Source: Chloroflexota bacterium (GTDB lineage: Bacteria; Chloroflexota; Chloroflexia; Thermomicrobiales; JADLAZ01). Taken from it: DNA of 20,439 nt. Where the stretch lies: assembly GCA_020849725.1 (NCBI GenBank), contig JADLAZ010000211.1:1-20439 (forward strand). The letters run 5' to 3'. The notes under the pieces are model-generated. The model was not told the origin of the DNA. It saw only the letters and a list, made by a program, of their open reading frames with translations, and did not search any database. The position numbers and the translations under genes are program-made. Shown here in pieces: positions 7,168 through 14,750 of this stretch; position 1 is the first letter of the stretch; every line of letters begins with the position of its first letter.

Positions 7168-8394
7168 TCAGTCCTTGTACGGGTCGAACACGTCCTCACC
7201 GGCCATCGCCACGCCGAGCGGGCGCAGCGTGTGGACGATGCGCAGCGTGTTGGCGTGGGCCGCCAGCACCTCTGGCAGCCGCCGGTAGACGTGCGGGCTC
7301 TCGTCGACGCCCGCGCCGCGCAGCTCGACGCCCTCGCGCTTCAGCCAGGCGAGCATCTCCTCCCGGCTGATCGCGCCCGGCCGGACGACCTCCTGGACGC
7401 GCCGGCCGTCGCGCCGCGTCCAGCGCCGCTTGCCGGCCGCCTGGGTGCGGCTCATCACCCGGCCGGCGCCGTGGACGGTGCTGCGCAACGCCGCCCGCGC
7501 CTCGTCGCCGTCGACGCCCTCGACGACGACCGAGATGTCGCCCATCGAGCCACCGACGAGGCCGCGCTGCCCCGGCGCGGCCGGCGTCGCGCCCTTGCGG
7601 ACGACGACGACCTCCTCGCCGTCGTGGACCTCTCGCCAGGCATAGTTGTGGTGGTTGTGGACCGTCTCCAGCGCCCGCGCGCCGAGGATGTCGAGTACCT
7701 GCTTGACGACAATGTCGCGGCCAGCGTAGGCGTACCGGCCGGCCAACTCCATCGCCTGCCAGTAGTCCTCACCCATCGGCGTGTCCAGCGCCAGCACCGT
7801 CGCCGGCTGGTCCATCGATTCGCCCGGCGCCTTCGCATCGAACGCGCGGCCGGCGGCCAGGTTGAGGAAGCCGCTGGCGGTGCGGTGGCCGAAGCCGCGG
7901 CTGCCGAAGTGCGCCGCCACCCAGACGCACCCCTCCTCGTCGGCCAGGATATCGACGAAGTGGTTGCCCGAGCCAACCGTGCCGAGCTGCTCGCGCGCCA
8001 GTTGCTTCAACTTGCCGAGTGGTAGGACGTCGCGCCAGGCCGGGTCATCGAACAGCGGGTGCTCGGCCGGTTTGCCGGTGGCGCCGCCGATGCCGAAGAC
8101 GACGCGCCGGGCGATCTCGTCCATGATCTTGCCGATGCGAGGGCGGACGTCTTCCTCCAATAGATCCGTCATCACTCCCTTGAGGCCGCACGAGATGTCA
8201 TAGCCAATGCCGCTGGGCGAGACGGCGTTGCGGTAGGCGACGACGCCGCCAATGGGCAGGCTGTAGCCCTTGTGGCCATCGGCCATGAGCGCCGCGCCGG
8301 CCACGCGGTCATCGGCGGCGCAGCGCGCGATCTGGCCGACCGTGGCCGCGTCGTGCTCGCCCCAAACGGGGATACCGTCGATCATGCGGTACAT
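7168..8394 (-). CDS. rtcB: RtcB, RNA-splicing ligase (3'-phosphate/5'-OH ligase)
   Basis: GTP- and Mn-dependent ligase that joins RNA ends carrying 3'-phosphate (or 2',3'-cyclic phosphate) and 5'-OH, used in RNA repair or tRNA maturation. The 408 residues match the length of E. coli RtcB. Metal-site residues are visible: D66 and C69 in YDISCGL, H145 in GSGNHF, H162 in HFGSRG and H249 in HHNYA. The guanylylated histidine is H308 in VHGAGRVMSR. RKGATPA (266-272) is also conserved. I chose the ATG at 8394, with AGGGGG 9 bases upstream; an ATG at 8385 is a possible alternative. No rtcA, archease or RtcR-like regulator is nearby. The gene is divergent from the acylase operon across 152 bases. All catalytic residues appear intact. 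Confidence 0.95.
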   Translation of the reverse strand: MYRMIDGIPVWGEHDAATVGQIARCAADDRVAGAALMADGHKGYSLPIGGVVAYRNAVSPSGIGYDISCGLKGVMTDLLEEDVRPRIGKIMDEIARRVVFGIGGATGKPAEHPLFDDPAWRDVLPLGKLKQLAREQLGTVGSGNHFVDILADEEGCVWVAAHFGSRGFGHRTASGFLNLAAGRAFDAKAPGESMDQPATVLALDTPMGEDYWQAMELAGRYAYAGRDIVVKQVLDILGARALETVHNHHNYAWREVHDGEEVVVVRKGATPAAPGQRGLVGGSMGDISVVVEGVDGDEARAALRSTVHGAGRVMSRTQAAGKRRWTRRDGRRVQEVVRPGAISREEMLAWLKREGVELRGAGVDESPHVYRRLPEVLAAHANTLRIVHTLRPLGVAMAGEDVFDPYKD

Positions 8395-8436
8395 GCTGGG
8401 TGACCCCCTGCTCGACGCGCGCGGGCCGGCCACGAG

Positions 8437-8442
8437 AGTATA
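8437..8442 (-). promoter_or_regulatory. -10 element for rtcB
   Basis: The minus strand reads TATACT 43 bases upstream of the rtcB ATG, placing a start site near 8430. No good -35 and no TG extension are seen. The surrounding GTATAC is itself palindromic, so the element could also face the acylase operon. Confidence 0.4.
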
Positions 8443-8546
8443 CGGGCTGTTGCGCGCTGGTCGGCCGGCGGCGAAGATAGATGCCGACCCCCGATGAAGG
8501 TGACGGTCCCTGGCAGCGTGGCGACAGTCCAAGGAGGCGCGAGACG

Positions 8547-10916
8547 ATGGACCAGCAAGCGGTGCTGCGGGCGATGCGTGGGCAGGCGACGGTCGAGGAG
8601 GTCTGCCGCGCTGCCGGCGCGACCCCGGCCGACTTCGCCGCCGCCCGCGACGCCTTCCTGGCCGAGCGCGTGCCGCCCAGCGCCGGCGCGCTGACGGCGG
8701 CGGTGCAGGGGAAGGTCGAGATCCTGCGCGACCGCGCCGGCGTGCCGCACATCTTCGCCGATCGCACCGATGACCTATACTTCGGCCTGGGGCTGGCGAC
8801 GGCGCAGGACCGCCTCTGGCAGATGGACCGGCTGCGCCGGCGGGCGCTCGGGCGAGCGGCGGAGGTGCTCGGGTCGGAGCACGTCAAGAGCGACCTGTTG
8901 CACCACGCCGTCGGCATCCCGGCGGCCGCCGCGGCCGAGGTCGAGCGGCTCGACTCGGCGACACGGGCGATCGTCGAGGCGTACGTCGCCGGCATCAACC
9001 GCTGGCTTGAGGAATGCGGCGACCGGTTGCCGCCGGAGTACGCGCTCCTGGAGACGACGCCGGAGCCGTTCAGCGCCCGCGATGTGCTGGCCATCGCCCG
9101 CGGCATCTGGTGGTCGCTCAACGGCCGGCTGGAGAACCTCGTCGTGGCCGAGGCGGCGCGGCTGCTGCCGGAGGGCGAGCTGCGCGAGTCGTATCTCACA
9201 CCTGAAGCGCCGGAACATCGCATCGTCCCGCCCGGCAGCCCGTACCCGGCCCAGACCGGCCCGCGCACGCCCGTCGAGCCGCTCGTCGCCGGCATGAGCG
9301 ACGGCACCGGCAGCAACAACTGGGCCATCGGCGGCGGTCGAACGGCCAGTGGCCAGGCCATCGTTTGCGGCGACCCGCACCAGATGTTCTGGGTGCCGTC
9401 GTCCTGGTACGAGTACGCAGTCCACGGCCCAGAGGACGCCGCCGCCGGCGCCGGCCATCCCGGCATGCCCGGCCTGTGGTGGGGCAGCAACGGCGCGATC
9501 GCCTGGGCGATCACCAACAACGGGGCTTCGACACGGGACCTGTACGTCGAAGAAGTTGACCCGACCGACCCGACCCGCTACCGTGACGGCGATGGCTGGC
9601 GGAACTTTGCCACGCGCGAGGTCGTCATTGGCGTGCGCGGCGGCGCGGAGCAGCGCTTCACGCTGCGGGCCACGGCGCGTGGGACGATCGTCAACGACCA
9701 CGGGCTGCTGCCATCCGTCGCCGAAGGCGGCGACCCGCCGCTGGCGCTGCGCTGGGTCGGCCAGGAGCATCTGGACGACATCCGCGCCACCGTCGCCATC
9801 GGCCGGGCGCGCGACTGGGCCGGCTTTCGGGCGGCGCTGGCCGACTGGTCGGTGCCGATCTTCAACTTCGTCTACGCCGACCACACCGGCCGCACCGGCT
9901 ACCAGTGCGGCGGCCGGGTGCCGCTGCGCGGCCGGGTCGTGCGTGGCTACCGCTCGGCGGCCGAGCCGGCTGACCGCTGGCAGGGCTACGTCCCCTACGA
10001 CGCCATGCCGCGCCACGAGGACCCACCAGCCGGTTACGTCGCCAGCGCCAACCAGCGCGCCGTGCCCGACGACTACCCCTATCCGTTCTACGGCGCCTTC
10101 GCCGGTGGCCACCGCGCCACGCGTCTTCAGCAGGCGATCGAAGGCCGCGAGCGCGCCGATTCCGACCACAGCATCGCGCTGCAGAACGACACCAAGAACT
10201 GTCGCGCTGAGCGGCTCGTGCCGGCGCTGCTGACCCGCCTGGGCGACAGCGACGACGCCGACGCGCGGGCGCTGCGCGATGTGCTGGGCGGCTGGGACTA
10301 CCGATACATGCTGGAGAGCCCGGCTCCGATCGTCTTCGAGACGGTCATGCGGCAATGGCAGCGGCGCGTCGCCGCCGAGCGCTTCCCGGCGCGGCTGCTG
10401 GGGCTGGTCGCCGCGTCCGGTGGCGTGGCGGCGCGGCTGCTGGAGCGCGACGACCTGGCCTGGTTCGCCGGCGGCACGGTCCCAGCGCTGATCGAGGCCG
10501 TCCGGGCGGCGTTGGCCGAGGTGCGTGAGCGCCACGGCGCCGATCCGGCCGGCTGGCGCTGGGGGCCGCTGCACCAGGCTTACTGGCGGCACCCGCTCAG
10601 CAACGACGCCGCCGGGCCGGCGTTCGACATCGGTCCGCATCCGGTCGACGGCGGCGGCGACACGGTGCGCAACACCGGCGCCGGCACGCCGCCCTACGCC
10701 GCCACCAGCGGCGCGGAGTATCGAATGGTGGTCGACTTCGCCACGCCGGACCGCTTCCTGGCGGTGCAGAACATCGGCAACTCCGGCCACCCGGGCAGTC
10801 CACACTACGCCGACCAGTTCCGGCCCTGGCTGCGCGGCACATACCACACCGTCCACCTGCGCCGCGCCGGCGTCGAAGCCGACCTGGCCGGCGTGACGAC
10901 GCTGGCGCCAGTCTGA
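8547..10916 (+). CDS. Penicillin/AHL-acylase-type Ntn hydrolase (peptidase family S45)
   Basis: Amidase that removes acyl groups from N-acylated compounds after autocatalytic cleavage into alpha and beta chains. The 789-residue protein has the family order. GVPHIFADRTDDLYFGLGLATAQDRLWQMDRLRR (66-98) opens the alpha chain. The cleavage/catalytic site GTGSNNWAIGGG has its nucleophile at Ser256. The C-terminal GNSGHPGSPHYADQFRPWLRG is conserved in acylases of this type. I chose the ATG at 8547 because AAGGAGG lies 9 bases upstream. No signal peptide is visible, although most family members are exported. Instead residues 4-43 form a small helical region (VEEVCRAAGATPADFAAARDAFL) resembling a helix-turn-helix. 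It heads a four-gene run; the next gene begins 23 bases later. The substrate is unknown: N-acyl amino acids, acyl-homoserine lactones and beta-lactams are all possible. Confidence 0.92.
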   Translation: MDQQAVLRAMRGQATVEEVCRAAGATPADFAAARDAFLAERVPPSAGALTAAVQGKVEILRDRAGVPHIFADRTDDLYFGLGLATAQDRLWQMDRLRRRALGRAAEVLGSEHVKSDLLHHAVGIPAAAAAEVERLDSATRAIVEAYVAGINRWLEECGDRLPPEYALLETTPEPFSARDVLAIARGIWWSLNGRLENLVVAEAARLLPEGELRESYLTPEAPEHRIVPPGSPYPAQTGPRTPVEPLVAGMSDGTGSNNWAIGGGRTASGQAIVCGDPHQMFWVPSSWYEYAVHGPEDAAAGAGHPGMPGLWWGSNGAIAWAITNNGASTRDLYVEEVDPTDPTRYRDGDGWRNFATREVVIGVRGGAEQRFTLRATARGTIVNDHGLLPSVAEGGDPPLALRWVGQEHLDDIRATVAIGRARDWAGFRAALADWSVPIFNFVYADHTGRTGYQCGGRVPLRGRVVRGYRSAAEPADRWQGYVPYDAMPRHEDPPAGYVASANQRAVPDDYPYPFYGAFAGGHRATRLQQAIEGRERADSDHSIALQNDTKNCRAERLVPALLTRLGDSDDADARALRDVLGGWDYRYMLESPAPIVFETVMRQWQRRVAAERFPARLLGLVAASGGVAARLLERDDLAWFAGGTVPALIEAVRAALAEVRERHGADPAGWRWGPLHQAYWRHPLSNDAAGPAFDIGPHPVDGGGDTVRNTGAGTPPYAATSGAEYRMVVDFATPDRFLAVQNIGNSGHPGSPHYADQFRPWLRGTYHTVHLRRAGVEADLAGVTTLAPV

Positions 10917-10939
10917 CGCGATCGAAAGGGAGGGCCAGC

Positions 10940-12085
10940 ATGGGCGTCTACGCCGATCTTGGCGTGCGGCCGGTCATCAACGCCACTTGCCACTGGACCG
11001 TCTACGGCGGCTCGGTGATGTGGCCGGCGGTGGTCGAGGCGATGGCGGACGCGCGCCGCTCGTGCGTCGACATGCGCCAGTTGCTCGACCGCGCCTCGGA
11101 GCGCATCAGCCGCCACACCCACGCCCAGGCCAGCCACGTCGTCGCCGGCTGTGCTGCCGGGCTGCAGGCCGGCGCGGCAGCGATCCTGACGGGCGACGAC
11201 CCGACGCGGATGGCGGCCCTGCCGCACACCGACGACTTCCCGGCCAACGAGTTCATCGCCGTCCGCTTCGCCCGCCGCCGCGCGCCGGACGGGCGAGAGT
11301 ACCGCCACCTCGGCTACGCCCAGGCGGTGCATGGCGCTGGCGGGCGGCTGGTTGAGGTCGGTCACGACGGCGGCGTGACGCGGGTCGAGTTCACGGCCGC
11401 CTTCGGCCCGCGCACGGCCGGCGTCTACTGGACGAGCGACGGCCTGGCGCCGGGCATCCAGCTTGACGAGGTCATCGCCATCGCCCACGCTCACGGCGTG
11501 CCGGTGCTGGTCGACGCCTCGAACACGCTGCCGCCGCCGGAGCACCTGCACCGCTTCATCGACCTCGGCGCGGACCTGGTCGCCTTCTCCGGCGGCAAGG
11601 GCTTGCGCGGGCCACAGGGGTCGGGCATCCTCACCGGCCGGGCCGACCTGATCGACGCCGCCCGCCGGCAGAGCGCGCCATTGCAGGGCATCGGCCGGCC
11701 GCTGAAGGTGTCGAAGGAGGAGATCGTCGGCCTGCTGACTGCGCTGGAGGTCTGGGTCGCCCGCGACCACGCCGCCGACCTGGCCGCCGCCAAGCGGCGC
11801 ACTGACGCCGTCGTGGCGGCGCTGGCCGGCCTGCCGGGCGTGACGGCCGCGCACCACTTTCCCGACCTGCGCGGCCGGCCCTACCCGACCGCCGTCGTCA
11901 CGCTCGACCCGGCGACCGGTCTGGCTGCCGCCGACGTGATCGCGGCACTGCTGGCCGGCGACCCATCGGTGGCCGTCATGTCCGCGGAGGACCCGCGAGT
12001 GCTGCGGATCGACGTGCGCGTGCTGTCGGATGACGAGGCGGCGACGGTCGCGGCGCGAGCGCGGGCAGTGCTGGCCGCCAGCTAG
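10940..12085 (+). CDS. SelA/DgaE-like PLP-dependent enzyme
   Basis: A 381-residue fold-type I PLP enzyme of the selenocysteine-synthase-like group, which also includes D-glucosaminate-6-phosphate ammonia-lyase. Visible features are the opening GVRPVINATCHWTVYGGSVMWPAVVEAM and VLVDASNTLPPPEHL, whose Asp should contact the PLP ring. The lysine motif is FSGGKGLRGPQGSG with the Schiff-base lysine at K220. It lacks the N-terminal domain of true SelA, and no selB or selC is in view, so selenocysteine synthesis is unlikely. An ammonia-lyase or related elimination on an amino acid or amino sugar is the best guess. GGGAGG sits 6 bases before the ATG. It lies 23 bases after the acylase and 14 bases before the metallohydrolase, clearly one operon. 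Confidence 0.85.
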   Translation: MGVYADLGVRPVINATCHWTVYGGSVMWPAVVEAMADARRSCVDMRQLLDRASERISRHTHAQASHVVAGCAAGLQAGAAAILTGDDPTRMAALPHTDDFPANEFIAVRFARRRAPDGREYRHLGYAQAVHGAGGRLVEVGHDGGVTRVEFTAAFGPRTAGVYWTSDGLAPGIQLDEVIAIAHAHGVPVLVDASNTLPPPEHLHRFIDLGADLVAFSGGKGLRGPQGSGILTGRADLIDAARRQSAPLQGIGRPLKVSKEEIVGLLTALEVWVARDHAADLAAAKRRTDAVVAALAGLPGVTAAHHFPDLRGRPYPTAVVTLDPATGLAAADVIAALLAGDPSVAVMSAEDPRVLRIDVRVLSDDEAATVAARARAVLAAS

Positions 12086-12099
12086 CGAGGAGACGAGCG

Positions 12100-13542
12100 A
12101 TGGCACACCTGCGCGGGCGCATCTGGGACCAGGCGAGTGGCCGGCCGCTGGCGGCGCGGGTGCAGGTGCTCGGCTCGACCGGCCAGCCGTGCGCGCCGGC
12201 CGAGGCGATCCACAAGGTCGGCGGCGGCGAGCCGTTCTTCTACGCCGACGGCGCGTTCGCCGTCGACGCGCCGACCGGCCAGACCGACATCCTGGTCGAG
12301 CGCGGCACCGAGTACCGACCGCTGCGGCTGGTCGTGACGCTGCCGCCGGGCGGCACGGTCGACGTCGATCTGCCGCTGGAGCGCTGGATCGCGCTGCCGG
12401 AGCAGGGCTGGTACGCCGGCAACACCCACGTCCACTACGACGAGAAGGAGACGCGCGCGCTCGACCGGCTGCGGCTCGACCCGCGCGTCGAGGACCTGCC
12501 GGTGCTGATCGTCAGCCACCTCCAGCGGCGCGAGCTGGCCTACGCCTCGAACGCCTTCCCGATCGGCCGCCACGCGCTGTCGACGCCGGAGTACATCATC
12601 GACATCGGCGAGGAGAGCCGGCACAACGACACGCCCTGGCACATGGGCCTGGGCCATATCATGCTGGTCAACCTGCGCGAGCTGGTCGAGCCGATGAGCC
12701 GCGGCGTGCTGGTCGACGACTCCAGCCCCGACTACCCGCCGCTGCTCGACGCCTGCGACGGCGCCCGAGAGCAGGGCGGCATCGTGCTGTGGTGCCACAA
12801 CGCCAACGGCATGGAGGCGCCGGTCGCGGCGGCGCTCGGCCGGCTCGACGGGCTGAACCTGTTCGACCCTTACTGGATGGACCCGGAGTACGACCGCTGG
12901 TATCAGTTGCTCAACTGCGGCCTGCGCCTGCCGGCGTCGACCGGCTCCGACTGGTTCGTCTGCTCCTCGAACCGCGTCTACGTCGATGTCGGGTCCGACT
13001 TCAGCTACGCGACCTGGCTGGACGGGTTGCGCGCCGGCCGGACCTTCGTCACCGACGGGCCGGTGCTGCGCCTGGCGGTGGACGGCCACGCGCCGAGCAA
13101 CACCGTCCTCGGCCTGAGCGACCGCCAGAGCCGCGTTCCAGTCGAGGTGCGCTGGGCCGGCGCGCAGCCGATCGACCGGCTGGAGATCGTGCGCGATGGC
13201 GCGGTCGTCGCCACGCACGACAACGTCGATGCCACGACCGAGGGCGTATACGCGACGGCACTCGACGCGGGCGCGGCCGGCTGGGTGGCGGCGCGGGCCT
13301 GGGGCCGGCGGCGCACCAGCTACGGCCACGCGCTCTGGGCGCACACCAGCCCGGTCTACCTGCGCGCCGCACCACCGGCCGCGATCGTCCGCGCCGCCGC
13401 CGCCGACTTCATCGCCCGCATCGACGACGCCACGACCTGGCTGACCACCCGAGCGCGCTTCGACCACGCCGGCCAGCGCGACCGCATGCTGGCCCTCTTC
13501 GCCGAGGGCCGCGCCTGGTATGCTCGTCTCGCCCAAGCCTGA
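12100..13542 (+). CDS. CehA/McbA-type metallohydrolase (PHP superfamily)
   Basis: A 480-residue predicted metal-dependent hydrolase. Residues 1-95 resemble a carboxypeptidase regulatory-like beta-sandwich (HLRGRIWDQASGRPLAARVQV...TVDVDLPL). The metal-binding motif NTHVH follows at 108-112. Further candidate ligands are in GHIMLVN, the LWCHNANGMEAP loop and STGSDWF. The section from NRVYVDV to GLRAGRTFVTDGP is typical of CehA/McbA proteins, the group that includes the carbaryl hydrolases. In classical PHP proteins the last motif ends in His (D-x-H); here the residues after GSD are W-F, so one ligand may be missing or supplied elsewhere. No signal peptide is seen. GAGGAG lies 7 bases upstream of the ATG. 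Its place between two PLP enzymes suggests hydrolysis of an ester, amide or carbamate linkage in the same pathway, which is inference. Confidence 0.85.
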   Translation: MAHLRGRIWDQASGRPLAARVQVLGSTGQPCAPAEAIHKVGGGEPFFYADGAFAVDAPTGQTDILVERGTEYRPLRLVVTLPPGGTVDVDLPLERWIALPEQGWYAGNTHVHYDEKETRALDRLRLDPRVEDLPVLIVSHLQRRELAYASNAFPIGRHALSTPEYIIDIGEESRHNDTPWHMGLGHIMLVNLRELVEPMSRGVLVDDSSPDYPPLLDACDGAREQGGIVLWCHNANGMEAPVAAALGRLDGLNLFDPYWMDPEYDRWYQLLNCGLRLPASTGSDWFVCSSNRVYVDVGSDFSYATWLDGLRAGRTFVTDGPVLRLAVDGHAPSNTVLGLSDRQSRVPVEVRWAGAQPIDRLEIVRDGAVVATHDNVDATTEGVYATALDAGAAGWVAARAWGRRRTSYGHALWAHTSPVYLRAAPPAAIVRAAAADFIARIDDATTWLTTRARFDHAGQRDRMLALFAEGRAWYARLAQA

Positions 13543-13546
13543 TTCG

Positions 13547-13603
13547 CCCCGTCCACCCCGCCCACCCGTGTCCACCTCGTCCACCCCGTCCACCAACCCA
13601 CCC
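13547..13603 (+). repeat. C-rich 9-base tandem repeat between operon genes
   Basis: Consecutive units resembling CCCCGTCCA at 13547, 13556, 13565 (10 bases), 13575, 13584 and a degenerate one at 13593. By my count the 57 bases have 37 C and only 6 G. It ends one base pair before the AAGGAGG site of the next gene. It resembles a Rho-loading (rut-like) sequence or an unstructured ribosome standby site. Confidence 0.6.
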
Positions 13604-13617
13604 AAGGAGGCGCCCCC

Positions 13618-14664
13618 GTGATCGACCTGCGCCGCGACACCCTCACCCTGCCCTCGCCCGAGATGCGCGCCGCGATGGCCACCGCCGACGTCGGCGACGA
13701 CGTCTATGGCGAGGACCCGACCGCCAACCGGCTGGAGGCGATGGCGGCCGAGCTGCTCGGCAAGGAGGCCGGTCTGTTCGTCAGCAGCGGCACGCAGGGC
13801 AACCTGGTGGCGCATCTGGCCCACACCCACGCCGGCGAGGAGGTCATCACCGCCGAGCCGTACCACAGCTTCTCGTCTGAGGCCGGCGGCACGGCGCGCG
13901 TGGCCGGGCTGTCGACGCGCTGCGTGCCGCTGGTCGGGCCGGGCCTGGACCCGGCCCGCGTCGAGGCGGCCATCCGGCCCGACAATCCCCACTACCCGCG
14001 CCCCAGCCTGATCGCCGTCGAGCAGCCCTGGTCCGGCTACGTTGTGCCGCTCGACAACCTGGCCGCCATCGCCGCCATCGGCCGGCGGCACGGCATCCCC
14101 GTCCACATGGATGGCGCGCGCATCTTCACCGCCGCCGCTGCGCTGGGCGTGCCGGCCCGGCAGGTCGCCGGCTATGCCGACTCGGTCCAGTTCTGCCTGT
14201 CGAAGGGGCTAGCGGCGCCGGTCGGCTCGCTCGTCGTCGGCAGCGCCGACGTCATTCACCGTGCGCGGCGGGCGCGCAAGCTGCTCGGCGGCGGCACGCG
14301 CCAGGCCGGCGTGCTGGCCGCCGCCGGCATCTACGCGCTGGAGCACAACGTCGAGCGGCTGACCGACGACCACGCCAACGCGCAGCGGCTGGCCGCGGGG
14401 CTGCGCCGGCTGCCGGGGGTGCGCCTCGACCGCGACACCGTAGAGATGAACATCTTCTTCTTCGATCTGGTGACTGACGCGCTGACAGCAGCCGAGTTCA
14501 CCGCCGCGCTCAAGCGCGAGGGCATCCTCGTCAGCACACCCTACGGCAGTGGCCGGCGGATGCGGCTGGTGACGCACTACGGCATTGAGCGCGACGACAT
14601 CGAGCAGGCGCTGGCGGCGTTCGAGCGCGTGCTGGCCGGCGTGCCGGCGGCGGTCAGCCCCTGA
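13618..14664 (+). CDS. Threonine-aldolase-like PLP enzyme (low-specificity L-TA family)
   Basis: Fold-type I PLP enzyme of the family that splits L-threonine or L-allo-threonine into glycine and acetaldehyde. The 348 residues match the family. MIDLRRDTLTLPSPEMRAAM opens as in E. coli LtaE. VGDDVYGEDPT, SSGTQGNL, H83 in YHSFSSEAGG, the Asp of VHMDGARIF, the lysine motif FCLSKGLAAPVGS (K196), GGGTRQAGVLAAAGIYAL and MRLVTHYGI follow. One active-site stretch differs: E. coli ENTHNG is EQPWSG here (135-140), replacing the histidine with W138. The substrate or reaction may therefore differ, for example another beta-hydroxy amino acid. The GTG start has a perfect AAGGAGG 7 bases upstream. It is the last gene of the acylase run, followed by a GC hairpin. 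Confidence 0.88.
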   Translation: MIDLRRDTLTLPSPEMRAAMATADVGDDVYGEDPTANRLEAMAAELLGKEAGLFVSSGTQGNLVAHLAHTHAGEEVITAEPYHSFSSEAGGTARVAGLSTRCVPLVGPGLDPARVEAAIRPDNPHYPRPSLIAVEQPWSGYVVPLDNLAAIAAIGRRHGIPVHMDGARIFTAAAALGVPARQVAGYADSVQFCLSKGLAAPVGSLVVGSADVIHRARRARKLLGGGTRQAGVLAAAGIYALEHNVERLTDDHANAQRLAAGLRRLPGVRLDRDTVEMNIFFFDLVTDALTAAEFTAALKREGILVSTPYGSGRRMRLVTHYGIERDDIEQALAAFERVLAGVPAAVSP

Positions 14665-14670
14665 CCTGTT

Positions 14671-14694
14671 CGCGCCGGCCTCACGGCTGGCGCG
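14671..14694 (+). terminator. Strong GC hairpin at the end of the acylase operon
   Basis: A 10-bp stem CGCGCCGGCC / GGCTGGCGCG, with one G-U pair, closes a TCAC tetraloop 6 bases after the threonine-aldolase stop. No U-tract follows. Its position, with a fresh promoter-like element for mutY beyond it, supports an operon end. Confidence 0.55.
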
Positions 14695-14735
14695 GCGCAA
14701 CCCACAGGCAGCGCGGTCGCCCGCGCCCGGCGGCG

Positions 14736-14744
14736 TGATACCAT
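14736..14744 (+). promoter_or_regulatory. Candidate extended -10 promoter for a leaderless mutY mRNA
   Basis: TG-A-TACCAT (14736-14744; TGN extension plus hexamer 14739-14744) ends so that a start 7 bases downstream falls on the A of the mutY ATG (14751). No Shine-Dalgarno sequence precedes that ATG, which fits a leaderless transcript. Confidence 0.45.
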
Positions 14745-14750
14745 CTCGGC

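Noticed and set aside
8309..9520. 403-codon minus-strand frame spanning the rtcB/acylase gap
   Set aside because: Overlaps two confirmed genes, is Ser/Arg-rich and has no conserved motif.
8775..10856. 693-codon open frame on the minus strand opposite the acylase
   Set aside because: Low-complexity Ala/Arg/Val/Gly sequence without any family motif; the plus strand encodes a complete acylase with catalytic site. Long antisense frames are expected at this GC content.
10940..12085. True selenocysteine synthase (SelA)
   Set aside because: Too short, lacks the N-terminal tRNA-binding part, and no selB, selC or selD nearby; closer to the DgaE-like lyases.
12030..13880. 616-codon plus-strand frame overlapping the PLP enzyme end, the metallohydrolase and the threonine aldolase start
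   Set aside because: Arg/Pro/Ala-rich shadow frame; the frame starting at 12100 has a ribosome-binding site and family motifs.
12082..14106. 674-codon open frame on the minus strand across two genes
   Set aside because: It runs antisense to the metallohydrolase and most of the threonine aldolase, has no recognisable domain, and ignores their boundaries.
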